From Mesorhizobium sp. WSM3860 (GTDB taxonomy: Bacteria; Pseudomonadota; Alphaproteobacteria; Rhizobiales; Rhizobiaceae): a stretch of 44,140 nucleotides of DNA. Made by a program: the position numbers and the translations under genes. Below the pieces are notes generated by a model. It saw only the letters and a program-made list of their open reading frames with translations. It made no database searches and was not told the origin of the DNA. How positions within the stretch are numbered: position 1 is the first letter of the stretch; every line of letters begins with the position of its first letter. The stretch spans positions 1-44,140 of the forward strand of contig NZ_NSGF01000033.1 of NCBI RefSeq assembly GCF_002294995.1, written 5' to 3'. Of this stretch, positions 26,880-34,990 are shown in pieces.

Positions 26880-28001
26880 TCAGGCGAGTTCCGTCACGGC
26901 TCCTATACGACGGTAAATGAAGGGTTCGTCCGCCGCACTGTCTGCCGAGGCGCGGCGCGTTTCGTCGATGAGCATGGCCATGCGGGCGTGGATCGGCGAC
27001 TTGATGCAGACCGGATCCGTCGCAGCGGCATCGCCGGCAATCGCCATCGCCTGACATCTGCAGCCGCCCCAATCGATCTCGCGCCGCTCGCAGCTTCGGC
27101 ACGGCTCCTGCATCCATTCGGTCCCGCGGTAGGCATTGAATGCGGGTGAATTGGTCCAGATCTCGGCCAGCGAGCGCTCTCCGAAACGCTCGAAGCGGAG
27201 CGAAGGGATGGTCTGCGCGGCATGGCAGGGCAGCACCGTGCCATCGGGCGTCACCATGAAGGCGTCGCGCGCCCAGCCGCCCATGCACGGCTTGGGATAG
27301 ACGGCGAAATAATCCGGCGGGACGAAATCGATGTTGATGATGCCGGCAAGCCGTTCTTGGGCCGCCGCGACGATCTCCGCCTGCCGCTCGACCGCTGCGC
27401 GTTCGGGCATCAGCGCATTGCGATTGGCCAACGCCCAGCCGGCATACTGCACATTCGCGATCTCGAGCCGCTCGGCGTCCAGCGAAAGGGCCAGATCGAT
27501 GAATTCCGGCACTTCCTCGATGTTGTGGCGATGGATCGGCGCATTGATGGTGAGCGGCAGCCCGGCCGCGCGGCCGCGGCGTGCCGTCTCCAGCTTCTTT
27601 TCGTGGCTGCCGCTGTGGTTGCCGATACGGTCGGTGGTCGCCGGACGGGCGCCCTGAAAGCTTAGCTGCAGGTGGTCGAGCCCGGCTTCGGCAAAGGCCT
27701 CGATGCGGCCCTCGGCAATGTTGATGCCGGCGGTAATGAGGTTGGTGTAGACACCGCGCGCCGAAAGCCCGGCGATCAATTGCTCGAGGTCGCGGCGCAG
27801 CGTCGGCTCGCCGCCGGACAGATGCACCTGCAGAACGCCGAGATCGGCGGCCTGCGAGAAGAGATCGAGCCAAGTCTGGGTGTCGAGCTCGCGATTGGCC
27901 TTCAGCAATTCAAGCGGATTGGAGCAATAGGGGCACTGCAGCGGGCAGCGATGCGTCAGTTCCGCCAGCATGCCGATCGGAGGCAGAAGGGGTTCGCTCA
28001 T
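26880..28001 (-). CDS. pqqE: PQQ biosynthesis radical SAM enzyme PqqE
   Basis: A 373-residue radical SAM protein. The cluster motif CPLQCPYC gives Cys19, Cys23 and Cys26; SGGEPTLR follows. The C-terminal SPASM domain has the cysteine-rich stretch CRSCERREIDWGGCRCQA and a later DPVC. It makes the Glu-Tyr carbon-carbon bond in PqqA, helped by PqqD. ATG 28001 overlaps the pqqD stop (ATGA). It is the last gene of pqqBCDE; the upstream extension of the frame lies inside pqqD. Confidence 0.96.
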   Translation of the reverse strand: MSEPLLPPIGMLAELTHRCPLQCPYCSNPLELLKANRELDTQTWLDLFSQAADLGVLQVHLSGGEPTLRRDLEQLIAGLSARGVYTNLITAGINIAEGRIEAFAEAGLDHLQLSFQGARPATTDRIGNHSGSHEKKLETARRGRAAGLPLTINAPIHRHNIEEVPEFIDLALSLDAERLEIANVQYAGWALANRNALMPERAAVERQAEIVAAAQERLAGIINIDFVPPDYFAVYPKPCMGGWARDAFMVTPDGTVLPCHAAQTIPSLRFERFGERSLAEIWTNSPAFNAYRGTEWMQEPCRSCERREIDWGGCRCQAMAIAGDAAATDPVCIKSPIHARMAMLIDETRRASADSAADEPFIYRRIGAVTELA

Positions 28002-28294
28002 AGCTTCACCAGCAGCTTGTCCGACCATTCCTGCAGGAAGGCGATGACATCGGCGGCCACGGCCTCCTGTTCGGCATCATAATCGGCGGCAAGACCGGCG
28101 ATGATGTGGCTGACCGAGGACCGTCCGTCGCAGCGGCGCAATATGTCGAGACTGATGTCGTTCGGCCAGAATACCTTCTCCGGCGAAAGCACGGCGAAGC
28201 CCTGCCGCACGGGATCGTATTGCATACGCACGTGCCTCGGCAGCGATGGCACCGATCGTAGCGACACGATGGCTCTTTCACGCAGCGCCATCAT
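27998..28294 (-). CDS. pqqD: PQQ biosynthesis peptide chaperone PqqD
   Basis: A 98-residue RRE-type peptide chaperone that presents PqqA to PqqE. It shows the family stretch PVRQGFAVLSPEKVFWPNDISLDIL as P...V.L.PE......S..IL and a C-terminal helix LQEWSDKLLV. ATG 28294 overlaps the pqqC stop by one base (TGATG) with GGAGG seven bases upstream; the next codon is also ATG. Confidence 0.94.
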   Translation of the reverse strand: MMALRERAIVSLRSVPSLPRHVRMQYDPVRQGFAVLSPEKVFWPNDISLDILRRCDGRSSVSHIIAGLAADYDAEQEAVAADVIAFLQEWSDKLLVKL

Positions 28295-29049
28295 CAGGTT
28301 GCCTCCGGCCGGAAGGCGCCCGGTGGAAGGTTTCCCGGCGCGCCATAGGCGTGTTGAAGCGCATCCAGCATGGCCCACAATATATCGCATTTGAACACCA
28401 GCGCATCGATCGCCTGCTGCTGGCGCTCGGCCGTGTCGGCGTGGCCGAGCACATAGGCAAGGGCGAAGTCGGCGTCGCGCGAGGCCTGTTCGGGCCGCCG
28501 GCTGAAATAGGCCAGCGTGTCCTCGGTGATGTAATCGTATTTGGCCAGCATCGCCGGTACCCGCTCGCCGATGATCAGCGGCGAGAACATCTCGGTCAGC
28601 GACGATGCGACCGCCTCCAGCAGTGTGCGGTTCGTGCAGAAGGAAAGGTAGGCGCCGACGGCGAAACGGGTCGCCGGCAGCGCCAGCCTTTCGCTCTTGA
28701 CGGCTTCGGCATCGAGCCCGAGCGAGGTCGCCAGATGCAGCCAGCGAGCGATGCCGCCGCTCCAGCCGTCTTCGCCGTCATGGTCCTCGATGCGTTTGCG
28801 CCAGGCGGCGCGAAACGCCGGATCCTCGGCATGTGCCAGGATCATGGCGTCCTTGCGCGGAATGACGGCCTGATAGCAGTAGCGGTTCAATGCCCAGGCC
28901 TGCATTTCGGCCTTTGTCAGGACGCCACTGGTCATCCTGTGATGGAAAGGATGGCGGTTGTGATAACGCTCGGCACCGACCTGCCGCAGCACCGCCTCGA
29001 GCTCGCTCTTTGACAGACCATCTCGCGCCGCGTCGTGGAAGTCGCTCAA
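28294..29049 (-). CDS. pqqC: Pyrroloquinoline-quinone synthase PqqC
   Basis: A 251-residue all-helical, cofactorless oxidase that carries out the final ring closure and oxidation to PQQ. RYHNRHPFHHRM near the N terminus and LNRYCYQAVIPRKDA are family hallmarks. The start is TTG at 29049: no ATG or GTG fits before the conserved region, GGAG lies eight bases upstream, and the TTG overlaps the pqqB stop (TTGA). Confidence 0.95.
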   Translation of the reverse strand: MSDFHDAARDGLSKSELEAVLRQVGAERYHNRHPFHHRMTSGVLTKAEMQAWALNRYCYQAVIPRKDAMILAHAEDPAFRAAWRKRIEDHDGEDGWSGGIARWLHLATSLGLDAEAVKSERLALPATRFAVGAYLSFCTNRTLLEAVASSLTEMFSPLIIGERVPAMLAKYDYITEDTLAYFSRRPEQASRDADFALAYVLGHADTAERQQQAIDALVFKCDILWAMLDALQHAYGAPGNLPPGAFRPEAT

Positions 29050-29984
29050 AATTCCATCTCCATTCCGTCGCTCCCGATTTCCCAGCCAGCCGCTTTGACC
29101 GCCGCGTGTTCGGCGGAATTCTCGTCGAGAACAGGATTGGTATTGTTGATGTGCACGAAGACGCGGCGGCCGATCCTCACATCGGCCAGGGCGGCGATCG
29201 AACCCGCTTCTCCAGATATTGCGATGTGCCCCATGCGCGCACCGGTCTTCTGGCCGACGCCGGCGATGATCATCTCGTCGTCTGTATAGACGGTGCCGTC
29301 GAACAGAAGGCAGGCGGCATCCGCCAGACGCCTGCGCAGCGCGGCATCGATGCGCGCGCAGCCGGGAATGTAAAAGACAGCGCCACGACTGCCAGCCCCG
29401 CTGATACGCACGCCGATGGTATCGCCCGTGTCGGAGCTGAAATCGGCGCTGGGATCGCCCCTCTCCTCGAGATAGAGCGCGACCTTGCCGGGCACGGGAA
29501 AGGCGTCGACGACCACGCCGGTCTCCTGGCCGTCCGCGTTGCAGATCGCCAGTTCCTCCGTTGGCGCCAGAACGCGGCGCGGCACGATCGCCGGATCGAG
29601 AACGTTGAAGATCGAATTCGTCGCCAGCGTCGCCAGCACCTGTGCCGTTGCATAGATTGCGAAGGGCTGCCGCTCCCGCAGGCTGAGCAGGCCGGCGATA
29701 TGGTCGACGTCGCCATTGGTCAGCACCACCGCGCGGATGGGCGTCGAGCGCAGCGGCGCATCGGCCGCGGGCTGCAGTTCAGGCGTTTGCGCAATCTGCT
29801 GGCGAATGTCGGGCGACGCGTTGAACAGAACCCAGCCTGTCCCGTCCGCCGATACGGCAATGGACGACTGGGTCCGCGGATGCACGCCGACCATGCCGCT
29901 CCGAGCCGAGCGGCTCAGGCGATAGTTGCAGTTCCATTGCGGAAAGCCGCCTCCCGCCGCCGAGCCTATGATCTTCACGCGCAT
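29046..29984 (-). CDS. pqqB: PQQ biosynthesis protein PqqB
   Basis: A 312-residue metallo-beta-lactamase-fold protein that starts MRVKIIGSAAGGGFPQWNC, the family signature. NGDVDHIAGLL corresponds to the metal-site loop. It is thought to hydroxylate or oxidise a tyrosine-derived intermediate in PQQ synthesis. It follows pqqA after about 150 nt and overlaps pqqC by four bases. Confidence 0.95.
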   Translation of the reverse strand: MRVKIIGSAAGGGFPQWNCNYRLSRSARSGMVGVHPRTQSSIAVSADGTGWVLFNASPDIRQQIAQTPELQPAADAPLRSTPIRAVVLTNGDVDHIAGLLSLRERQPFAIYATAQVLATLATNSIFNVLDPAIVPRRVLAPTEELAICNADGQETGVVVDAFPVPGKVALYLEERGDPSADFSSDTGDTIGVRISGAGSRGAVFYIPGCARIDAALRRRLADAACLLFDGTVYTDDEMIIAGVGQKTGARMGHIAISGEAGSIAALADVRIGRRVFVHINNTNPVLDENSAEHAAVKAAGWEIGSDGMEMEF

Positions 29985-30137
29985 GGCGATGTCTGCTCCG
30001 CGGCCCATTTGACCGACGCCAAATTGTCGGCGGCAAACGGCTTCGCGCCCGCGTTTCCCGCGGCAACCCCCGTCGCGACGACCTTAAGCGCCAAGGGGAT
30101 GCATGCCCCCGTAGCCAGGGACACGCACCGCTGCGGC

Positions 30138-30236
30138 CTACTTCCTGGGAGGCGTTTCAGCAGGCAGATACCGCGAAATCTCGAAGCCCGCGGCAACCTG
30201 GCACATTGTCGGTTTCTTCCAGCTCTTCTTCTTCAT
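30138..30236 (-). CDS. pqqA: PQQ precursor peptide PqqA
   Basis: A 32-residue ribosomal peptide beginning MKKKSWKKPTM. GFEISRYLPAE holds Glu19 and Tyr23 in the invariant E-x-x-x-Y arrangement that PqqE cross-links to form PQQ. GAGGAG lies upstream of ATG 30236. Residues 1-10 are strongly basic. The 150-nt gap to pqqB is consistent with the usual excess of pqqA transcript over the rest; a GGGG/CCCC stem around 30095-30109 lies in it but is weak. The 199 nt upstream, to xoxJ, are AT-richer and probably hold the pqq promoter. Confidence 0.94.
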   Translation of the reverse strand: MKKKSWKKPTMCQVAAGFEISRYLPAETPPRK

Positions 30237-30435
30237 CGCATTCTCCTCTTTAGCCAGCCCGAAGGGACCGGTCGTCATTGACGCCATTGGGGGCAATACA
30301 ATGGCTCGTCCATCACCTCACAAATGGACAAATGAAACACTGGGTTCTCAAACAGCCAAAAACAAAGGAACAAAACACAACTGCCTGGCTCAAGGATCAG
30401 TTCCTTACCTCCATCTCTCTCCCCTTCGATCAAGC

Positions 30436-31308
30436 TCACCCCGGCGTCGGCGTGATCGGGTTGTCATGTTCGTCGATCAGCGGCACGTTGTAGTCGAGCA
30501 GGAGCTTGTTGATCTCTGCCTGGTTCTCCCGGATTACCTTGTTGAGCGTACGCTTCCATTCCTGGTCGGATGGACGTACTCCCATGGTGATGCGATAGGA
30601 CATGCGCGAGCCGGTCTTTTCCTTGACCAGCGGGACGATCGCAACATTCGCCCCGAGTTGCTTGGCATAGTAGCCTGCCATCGGTCCCCACAGGATCGCC
30701 GCGTCGATCTTGCCGGCGAGTAGGTCTTTGAGCACAACCTCGCCCATCGATGGGGTGACGCGCGTATCGACGGCAAGCGGGTAGATTTTCGCCGTTCGCA
30801 AGAGTTTGTTGGCGGCCATGTTGGCGGTCGGCGGCGTTCGTTCGACGACGCCGATCCTCTTGCCGGTGAGTTTGGGATCCTCGATCGTCTCGACACCCTC
30901 GAGGGCGTCGCCCTTTGGATGCACAAGCACATAGGAGGAGCGGTAGTAGGCATTGGTGTTCTGCACCAGCTCATCACCCTGGGCGTAGCCCATGATGACG
31001 TCGCACCGGTTGGCTGCAAGCGTGTTGCGCACGAAGCCGATGACGGTAGGAAACCATGTGTAGGCGACCGACTTCCGCCCCGTCTTCCTTGCAACCAGTT
31101 CGGCCAGCTTGTTTTCCAAGCCCTGGCCGTTCTGGTCCGTGAACGGCATGTTCGAAGGGTCGGCGCAGACGCGCAGAATGTCGGGATCGACCAGCTCTCC
31201 CGCGGCGCCGAGACCGGCGCCCTGCGCTCCGGCGTTTGACGGCGACAAGGCGAGCCCGCCGAGGATCGGCAGGATAACGCGCAGCCTCGATGGGACGCGG
31301 CCGGCCAT
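30436..31308 (-). CDS. xoxJ: Periplasmic binding-like protein XoxJ of the methanol dehydrogenase system
   Basis: A 290-residue secreted protein of the family described as quinoprotein-dehydrogenase-associated ABC substrate-binding-like (MxaJ/MoxJ/XoxJ). A signal peptide is followed by LRVCADPSNMPFTDQNGQGLENKLAE, the family hallmark, then RCDVIMGYA and GKIDAAILWGP. It is believed to help XoxF or its cytochrome mature rather than import a solute. ATG 31308 is one base after the xoxG stop; the longer frame overlaps xoxG. It ends about 200 nt before pqqA. Confidence 0.9.
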   Translation of the reverse strand: MAGRVPSRLRVILPILGGLALSPSNAGAQGAGLGAAGELVDPDILRVCADPSNMPFTDQNGQGLENKLAELVARKTGRKSVAYTWFPTVIGFVRNTLAANRCDVIMGYAQGDELVQNTNAYYRSSYVLVHPKGDALEGVETIEDPKLTGKRIGVVERTPPTANMAANKLLRTAKIYPLAVDTRVTPSMGEVVLKDLLAGKIDAAILWGPMAGYYAKQLGANVAIVPLVKEKTGSRMSYRITMGVRPSDQEWKRTLNKVIRENQAEINKLLLDYNVPLIDEHDNPITPTPG

Positions 31309-31309
31309 G

Positions 31310-31834
31310 TCATCCACCCATGCAGGATGCTTCGGCATCCTTCGCCGCTTGAGCTTTGTCTTCGTGCTTGGGCGGCCTGCCGCGAGGTGCCGCGCCATCG
31401 GCCCGGGCGCGCAGATAGACGTAGAGGTCATCCAGGTAGCAATAGACGTTCTTGTTGTCGCCAAAGGCAGGCATGACATTCTCCTTACCGCTGCCGACAT
31501 TCTTGCGGCCCTGGGCGACGATCGAGAGGAAAGTGGGGTAGTCGATGTTTTTCAGGCTGTTGGCCAGGGCCGGCGCATAGCTCGAACCCGTCCCGTCCTG
31601 TCCGTGACAGACATGGCAGTCCGAGTGATAGCGGCGATAGCCGCTGAACGTGTACCAATCCACGTTTCCGTTTTCGATCTTGAAGGTCGGGTTTCCATCC
31701 GCGTCGAAATACTTGCCGCCTTCTTCCTTCACCGCCTTGGCCTTTTCGGCGCTGTCCTCGGCCTGCGCGAGATTTGAGCTGGCCAGAGGCAGAAGACCCA
31801 GGGCGAGGACGGAAATTGCGATGCGGACAGACAT
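31310..31834 (-). CDS. xoxG: Cytochrome c XoxG, electron acceptor of XoxF
   Basis: A 174-residue secreted cytochrome c. After the signal peptide (ends near AQA-ED), the single haem site CHVCH gives Cys73, Cys76 and His77. Met121 in ENVMPAFG is the likely sixth ligand. The position between xoxF and xoxJ is the standard order. It accepts electrons from PQQ in XoxF in the periplasm. A 159-nt gap with a strong hairpin separates it from xoxF. Confidence 0.9.
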   Translation of the reverse strand: MSVRIAISVLALGLLPLASSNLAQAEDSAEKAKAVKEEGGKYFDADGNPTFKIENGNVDWYTFSGYRRYHSDCHVCHGQDGTGSSYAPALANSLKNIDYPTFLSIVAQGRKNVGSGKENVMPAFGDNKNVYCYLDDLYVYLRARADGAAPRGRPPKHEDKAQAAKDAEASCMGG

Positions 31835-31917
31835 TCAGACGCTTCCTTCATTTGCCAAGGATCAGGGTTTACCGTCGCGAAGCGGCATCGATCGATGTTC
31901 GGGTGCGCGGCGAGATC

Positions 31918-31956
31918 GAGAGCCCGGCGGTGGTTTAGCCGGGGAGCCGGGCTCTC
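31918..31956 (-). terminator. Hairpin between xoxF and xoxG
   Basis: GAGAGCCCGGC (31918-31928) pairs perfectly with GCCGGGCTCTC (31946-31956), with a 17-nt loop. On the minus strand no U-run follows, so it is more likely a partial terminator or a stabiliser of the 3' end of the abundant xoxF message. A T-rich stretch does follow on the plus strand, but no plus-strand gene precedes it. Confidence 0.65.
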
Positions 31957-31993
31957 TTGTTTTCAAGCCGGTCTTAACGGTCGTAGCCGGATA

Positions 31994-33913
31994 TCAATCC
32001 GGAAGACCGAAGACGGTGAGCTGGCCGCCCAGCGTCGTGTAGTCGGCAAGCGCTGCGTAGCCGCCGACCGCTCCGAGACCGGCGGTACCAACGACCGCGG
32101 CCTGATCGCCTTGCGCGCGGCCCTGATCGACGGCGCCATGCCAGGCCGCGGCTTGGTCGGGCGAAAGCAATCCGCCTGCCAGACCGATACCGGCCCATCC
32201 GCCGACGCCGGACAGAACGGCGATGTACTGCTTGCCGTCGTGCTCGAAGGGCGTGACATTGCCGATGATGCCGGACGGGGTCTTGAACTTGTAGAGTTCC
32301 TTGCCGTGCTCATCGACTGCCTTGATGTAGCCTTCGAGCGTGCCATAGAAGATGATGTCGCCAGCGGTCGCCAATGCGCCCGACCATACCGAGAACTGCT
32401 CGGGCTTCGACCAGACGATCTCGCCCTTGGCCGCATCCCAGGCAATGAAGTTGCCCATGTTGCCGTCACCGCCAGGCGCGGGATACATCGACACGGTGGC
32501 GCCCACATATGGCTGACCGGCCGTGTAGCTCACCTTGTAGGGCTCGTAGTCCATGCAGACATGGTTGGTCGGCACGTAGAACAGCCCGGTCTTCGGCGAA
32601 TAGGCGGCCGGCTGCTGGTCCTTGGTTCCAAGCGCCGCCGGACAGATGCCCGTCGAGTTCGTGTCCTCACCGTTCTGCTGGGTCGAATATTTCGCCACGA
32701 CCTGCGGGCGGCCATACTCCTTGCTCTTGGGGTCCATGTTGACCTCGGTCGCCCAGTTCACCGCAGGATCGTACTTCTTGGCAACGAGAAGCTCGCCGGT
32801 GGCGCGATCCATGGTGTAGGCAAAACCGTTGCGGTCGAAATGCACCAGCACGTCGTGCTTTTTGCCTTTGACGTCCATGCCGTCGACGAGGATCATCTCG
32901 TTGATGCCGTCATAGTCCCATTCGTCGTGCGGGGTCATCTGGTAGGCCCATTTGGCCACGCCGGTGTCGGCATCGCGGGCGAAGATTGTCATCGACCAGC
33001 GATTGTCTCCAGGGCGCTGGACCGGATTCCACGTCGAGGGGTTGCCGGTGCCGTAGTAGACGAGGTTCAGCTTGGGATCATAGGAATACCATCCCCATGT
33101 CGTGCCGCCACCCGTCTTCCACTGTTCGCCTTCCCAGGTATTCGTGCCGGAGTCCTTTCCCACCGGCTTGCCGAGATGCGTGGTCTTTTCGGGATCGATC
33201 AGGGTGTCCGCGTCCGGACCTTCCGAATAGGCCTTCCAGGCGAGCTTGCCGTCCTTCAGATTGTAGGCGGCCAGCCAGCCGCGGACGCCGAATTCAGCGC
33301 CGGAGACACCGACGAGAACCTTGTCCTTGACGACCACGGGCGCGGACGTGCCGGACTCGCCCTTTCCGCCGTCAGTCTGTTCGCCGTTCTTGACTGACCA
33401 GATGGCCTTGCCGGTCTTGGCATCGAGCGCGACCACGGTGGTGTCCGCCTGGTTAAGAAGGATCATCGCCGGGCGGTCGCCATCGGCAGGCGCATAGGCA
33501 ACGCCGCGATTGACCGTGTCGCAGCACATGATCGGAATGACGTTCGTGTCTTGCTTGGGCTCGTACTTCCAGAGGATCTTTCCGTCATTGTTGAGATCGA
33601 GGGCATAGACGGTGTTCGGGAAAGGCGCGTGAACATACATCACATCGCCGACAATCAGCGGTCCGCCCTCGTGGCCGCGCAGCACGCCGGTCGAAAAGGT
33701 CCACTTGACCTGCAGGTTCTTCACGTTCTCCTTGGTGATCTGCTTGAGCGTGGAATAACGGGTGTTGGCGTAATCACCCGTCTGCATAACCCAGTCTTTC
33801 GGGTTTTTGGCCATTTTCGCGAGCTCTTCGTTGGCTGACGCCGGATAGAGCGAGCCGAGCGATAATAGCGCCGAGGTCGTCATAATGTAGGTAGCTTGCG
33901 TAAGTGCGCGCAT
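31994..33913 (-). CDS. xoxF: Lanthanide-dependent PQQ methanol dehydrogenase XoxF
   Basis: A 639-residue periplasmic eight-bladed propeller enzyme with a signal peptide ending near ASA-NEE. PQQ-site features are the vicinal disulphide Cys130-Cys131, Glu207 (GAEFGV) and Asn291 (GTGNPSTWNP). DEWDYDGINE gives the catalytic Asp333 and, two residues on, Asp335, the extra acidic ligand that marks lanthanide enzymes (calcium-dependent MxaF has Ala there). It oxidises methanol, and possibly other alcohols or formaldehyde, and passes electrons to XoxG. The ATG at 33913 has GGGAGGA upstream. The xoxF5-like type is my guess from the host group. Confidence 0.96.
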   Translation of the reverse strand: MRALTQATYIMTTSALLSLGSLYPASANEELAKMAKNPKDWVMQTGDYANTRYSTLKQITKENVKNLQVKWTFSTGVLRGHEGGPLIVGDVMYVHAPFPNTVYALDLNNDGKILWKYEPKQDTNVIPIMCCDTVNRGVAYAPADGDRPAMILLNQADTTVVALDAKTGKAIWSVKNGEQTDGGKGESGTSAPVVVKDKVLVGVSGAEFGVRGWLAAYNLKDGKLAWKAYSEGPDADTLIDPEKTTHLGKPVGKDSGTNTWEGEQWKTGGGTTWGWYSYDPKLNLVYYGTGNPSTWNPVQRPGDNRWSMTIFARDADTGVAKWAYQMTPHDEWDYDGINEMILVDGMDVKGKKHDVLVHFDRNGFAYTMDRATGELLVAKKYDPAVNWATEVNMDPKSKEYGRPQVVAKYSTQQNGEDTNSTGICPAALGTKDQQPAAYSPKTGLFYVPTNHVCMDYEPYKVSYTAGQPYVGATVSMYPAPGGDGNMGNFIAWDAAKGEIVWSKPEQFSVWSGALATAGDIIFYGTLEGYIKAVDEHGKELYKFKTPSGIIGNVTPFEHDGKQYIAVLSGVGGWAGIGLAGGLLSPDQAAAWHGAVDQGRAQGDQAAVVGTAGLGAVGGYAALADYTTLGGQLTVFGLPD

Positions 33914-34605
33914 CAAAATCCTCCCAGGTTAACAACGGGAATCGATCGTCAAGCCCGCCACGGGCAGTCCAAGCGAGTCATTTGGGAAGTATTTCCGGCA
34001 GCGTGTCACGACCTAAACCGAACCAATAGAGGAGCGTTCCTATCCTCTACCCAGTTCAGTCTAGCCTTCACCCACCCAATTGGCCTACGAAGACTGCCGC
34101 CGTTCCCTATAATAGCGACATCCTTGAAGCCGGAAACAAGGTAAGGCTATGTCATTCAAAAATGCCAGGCAAGAAAAAACCCCTGCGGAAATTTTGCACC
34201 GCAAAATCGTTATGTTGCGTCGCAAAACATTGAAGAACGGGAGAGAATTCCAGTGTTGATGGAATTGCATGGCATATTCTTGAGCGGGCTCCATGCAAGA
34301 TTACCTAGGATGTCCGTATTTCATCGTGATACATATATTAGCTTTATATGGTGATATTTCGGAGGATACGAGCGAGGTGTCGTTTGTCGATATCAGTATT
34401 GAGATAGATTTTAAAAGAGGCCGAAAAGGAGCACCGTTGGGTGGGTTATGCAGCTGCCGTGAAACGTCATTGCCGGTTGGCGAGGCATTCCTCCTTTGGT
34501 CCTATATGGAGGCGATGAGAGGTTGACCGGGCTCGCGGCATGTCGCCAACTGGCCGCGACGATGTAGCCTCGATGCACCATCATCCGGCAACTGGAGGAG
34601 CTCTC
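33914..34605. promoter_or_regulatory. xoxF upstream intergenic region with two dyad elements
   Basis: About 690 nt without a convincing gene, more AT-rich than its surroundings. It holds TAGAGGA-N9-TCCTCTA at 34027-34049, about 115-135 nt upstream of xoxF. It also holds two related dyads, TTTTGC-ACC-GCAAAA at 34192-34206 and TTGCG-T-CGCAA at 34215-34225, with centres 21 bp apart. These may be sites for regulators of xoxF or of the plus-strand gene at 34606. The short frame at 34293-34526 looks non-coding. Confidence 0.5.
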
Positions 34606-34959
34606 ATGATCAGATATGTTGGACTCTCGATCCTGCCGCTCCTGCTTGCATCGACACCGGCCTCTGCCAACCCAGCCGGCACTGCGGAAGACTACCCGAC
34701 GGCCACGATTGTCGACTATGTGCTTGGCTGCATGCAGACGAATGGCCAGACGCGTCAGGCATTGGAGAGTTGTGCCTGCTCGATCGACGTCATCGCCTCG
34801 ATCCTCCCTTACGACCATTATGAGAGGGCCGAGACCTTCAAAAGCATGTCGTTGACGACAGGCGAGAATGCAGGCCTGTTTCGCGAGAGCGCGCCGGCAA
34901 GAGCCGCGCGCACCGAGTTGAAGCGTGCGCAGGCGGAAGCCGACGTGCGTTGCTTCTAA
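34606..34959 (+). CDS. Small secreted four-cysteine protein beside xoxF
   Basis: A 117-residue protein with a clear signal peptide (cleavage near ASA-NP) and four cysteines in the mature part (Cys42, Cys56, Cys58, Cys116), which could form two disulphides. The mature sequence is mainly helical, with ESCACSIDVIASILPYD in the centre and a basic, alanine-rich C-terminal helix. It has a good GGAGGAG site. It is divergent from xoxF across a 690-nt region and convergent with the ABC ATPase gene at 34987. I do not recognise a named family; a role in PQQ-dehydrogenase function or metal handling is only suggested by position. Confidence 0.75.
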   Translation: MIRYVGLSILPLLLASTPASANPAGTAEDYPTATIVDYVLGCMQTNGQTRQALESCACSIDVIASILPYDHYERAETFKSMSLTTGENAGLFRESAPARAARTELKRAQAEADVRCF

Positions 34960-34963
34960 CTTT

Positions 34964-34990
34964 CTGATGCCGCCCGCGGCAGGCAATCAG
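34964..34990. terminator. Shared hairpin between convergent gene ends
   Basis: TGCCGC-CC-GCGGCA (34968-34981) with outer CTGA/TCAG pairing spans the gap between the small secreted gene and the ABC ATPase gene and reaches into the ATPase stop codon. It has no U-tract. It may terminate or stabilise both convergent transcripts. Confidence 0.45.

Noticed and set aside
30095..30109. GGGG/CCCC stem between pqqA and pqqB as a terminator
   Set aside because: Four base pairs around a loop that is itself palindromic is too weak to call as a separate feature.
31895..33397. 500-codon plus-strand open frame opposite xoxF
   Set aside because: It lies antisense to the well-conserved xoxF gene and shows no family features.
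34293..34526. Possible 77-codon gene in the xoxF upstream region
   Set aside because: The region is AT-rich and no ribosome binding site is seen; the translation has no signal peptide or known motif.
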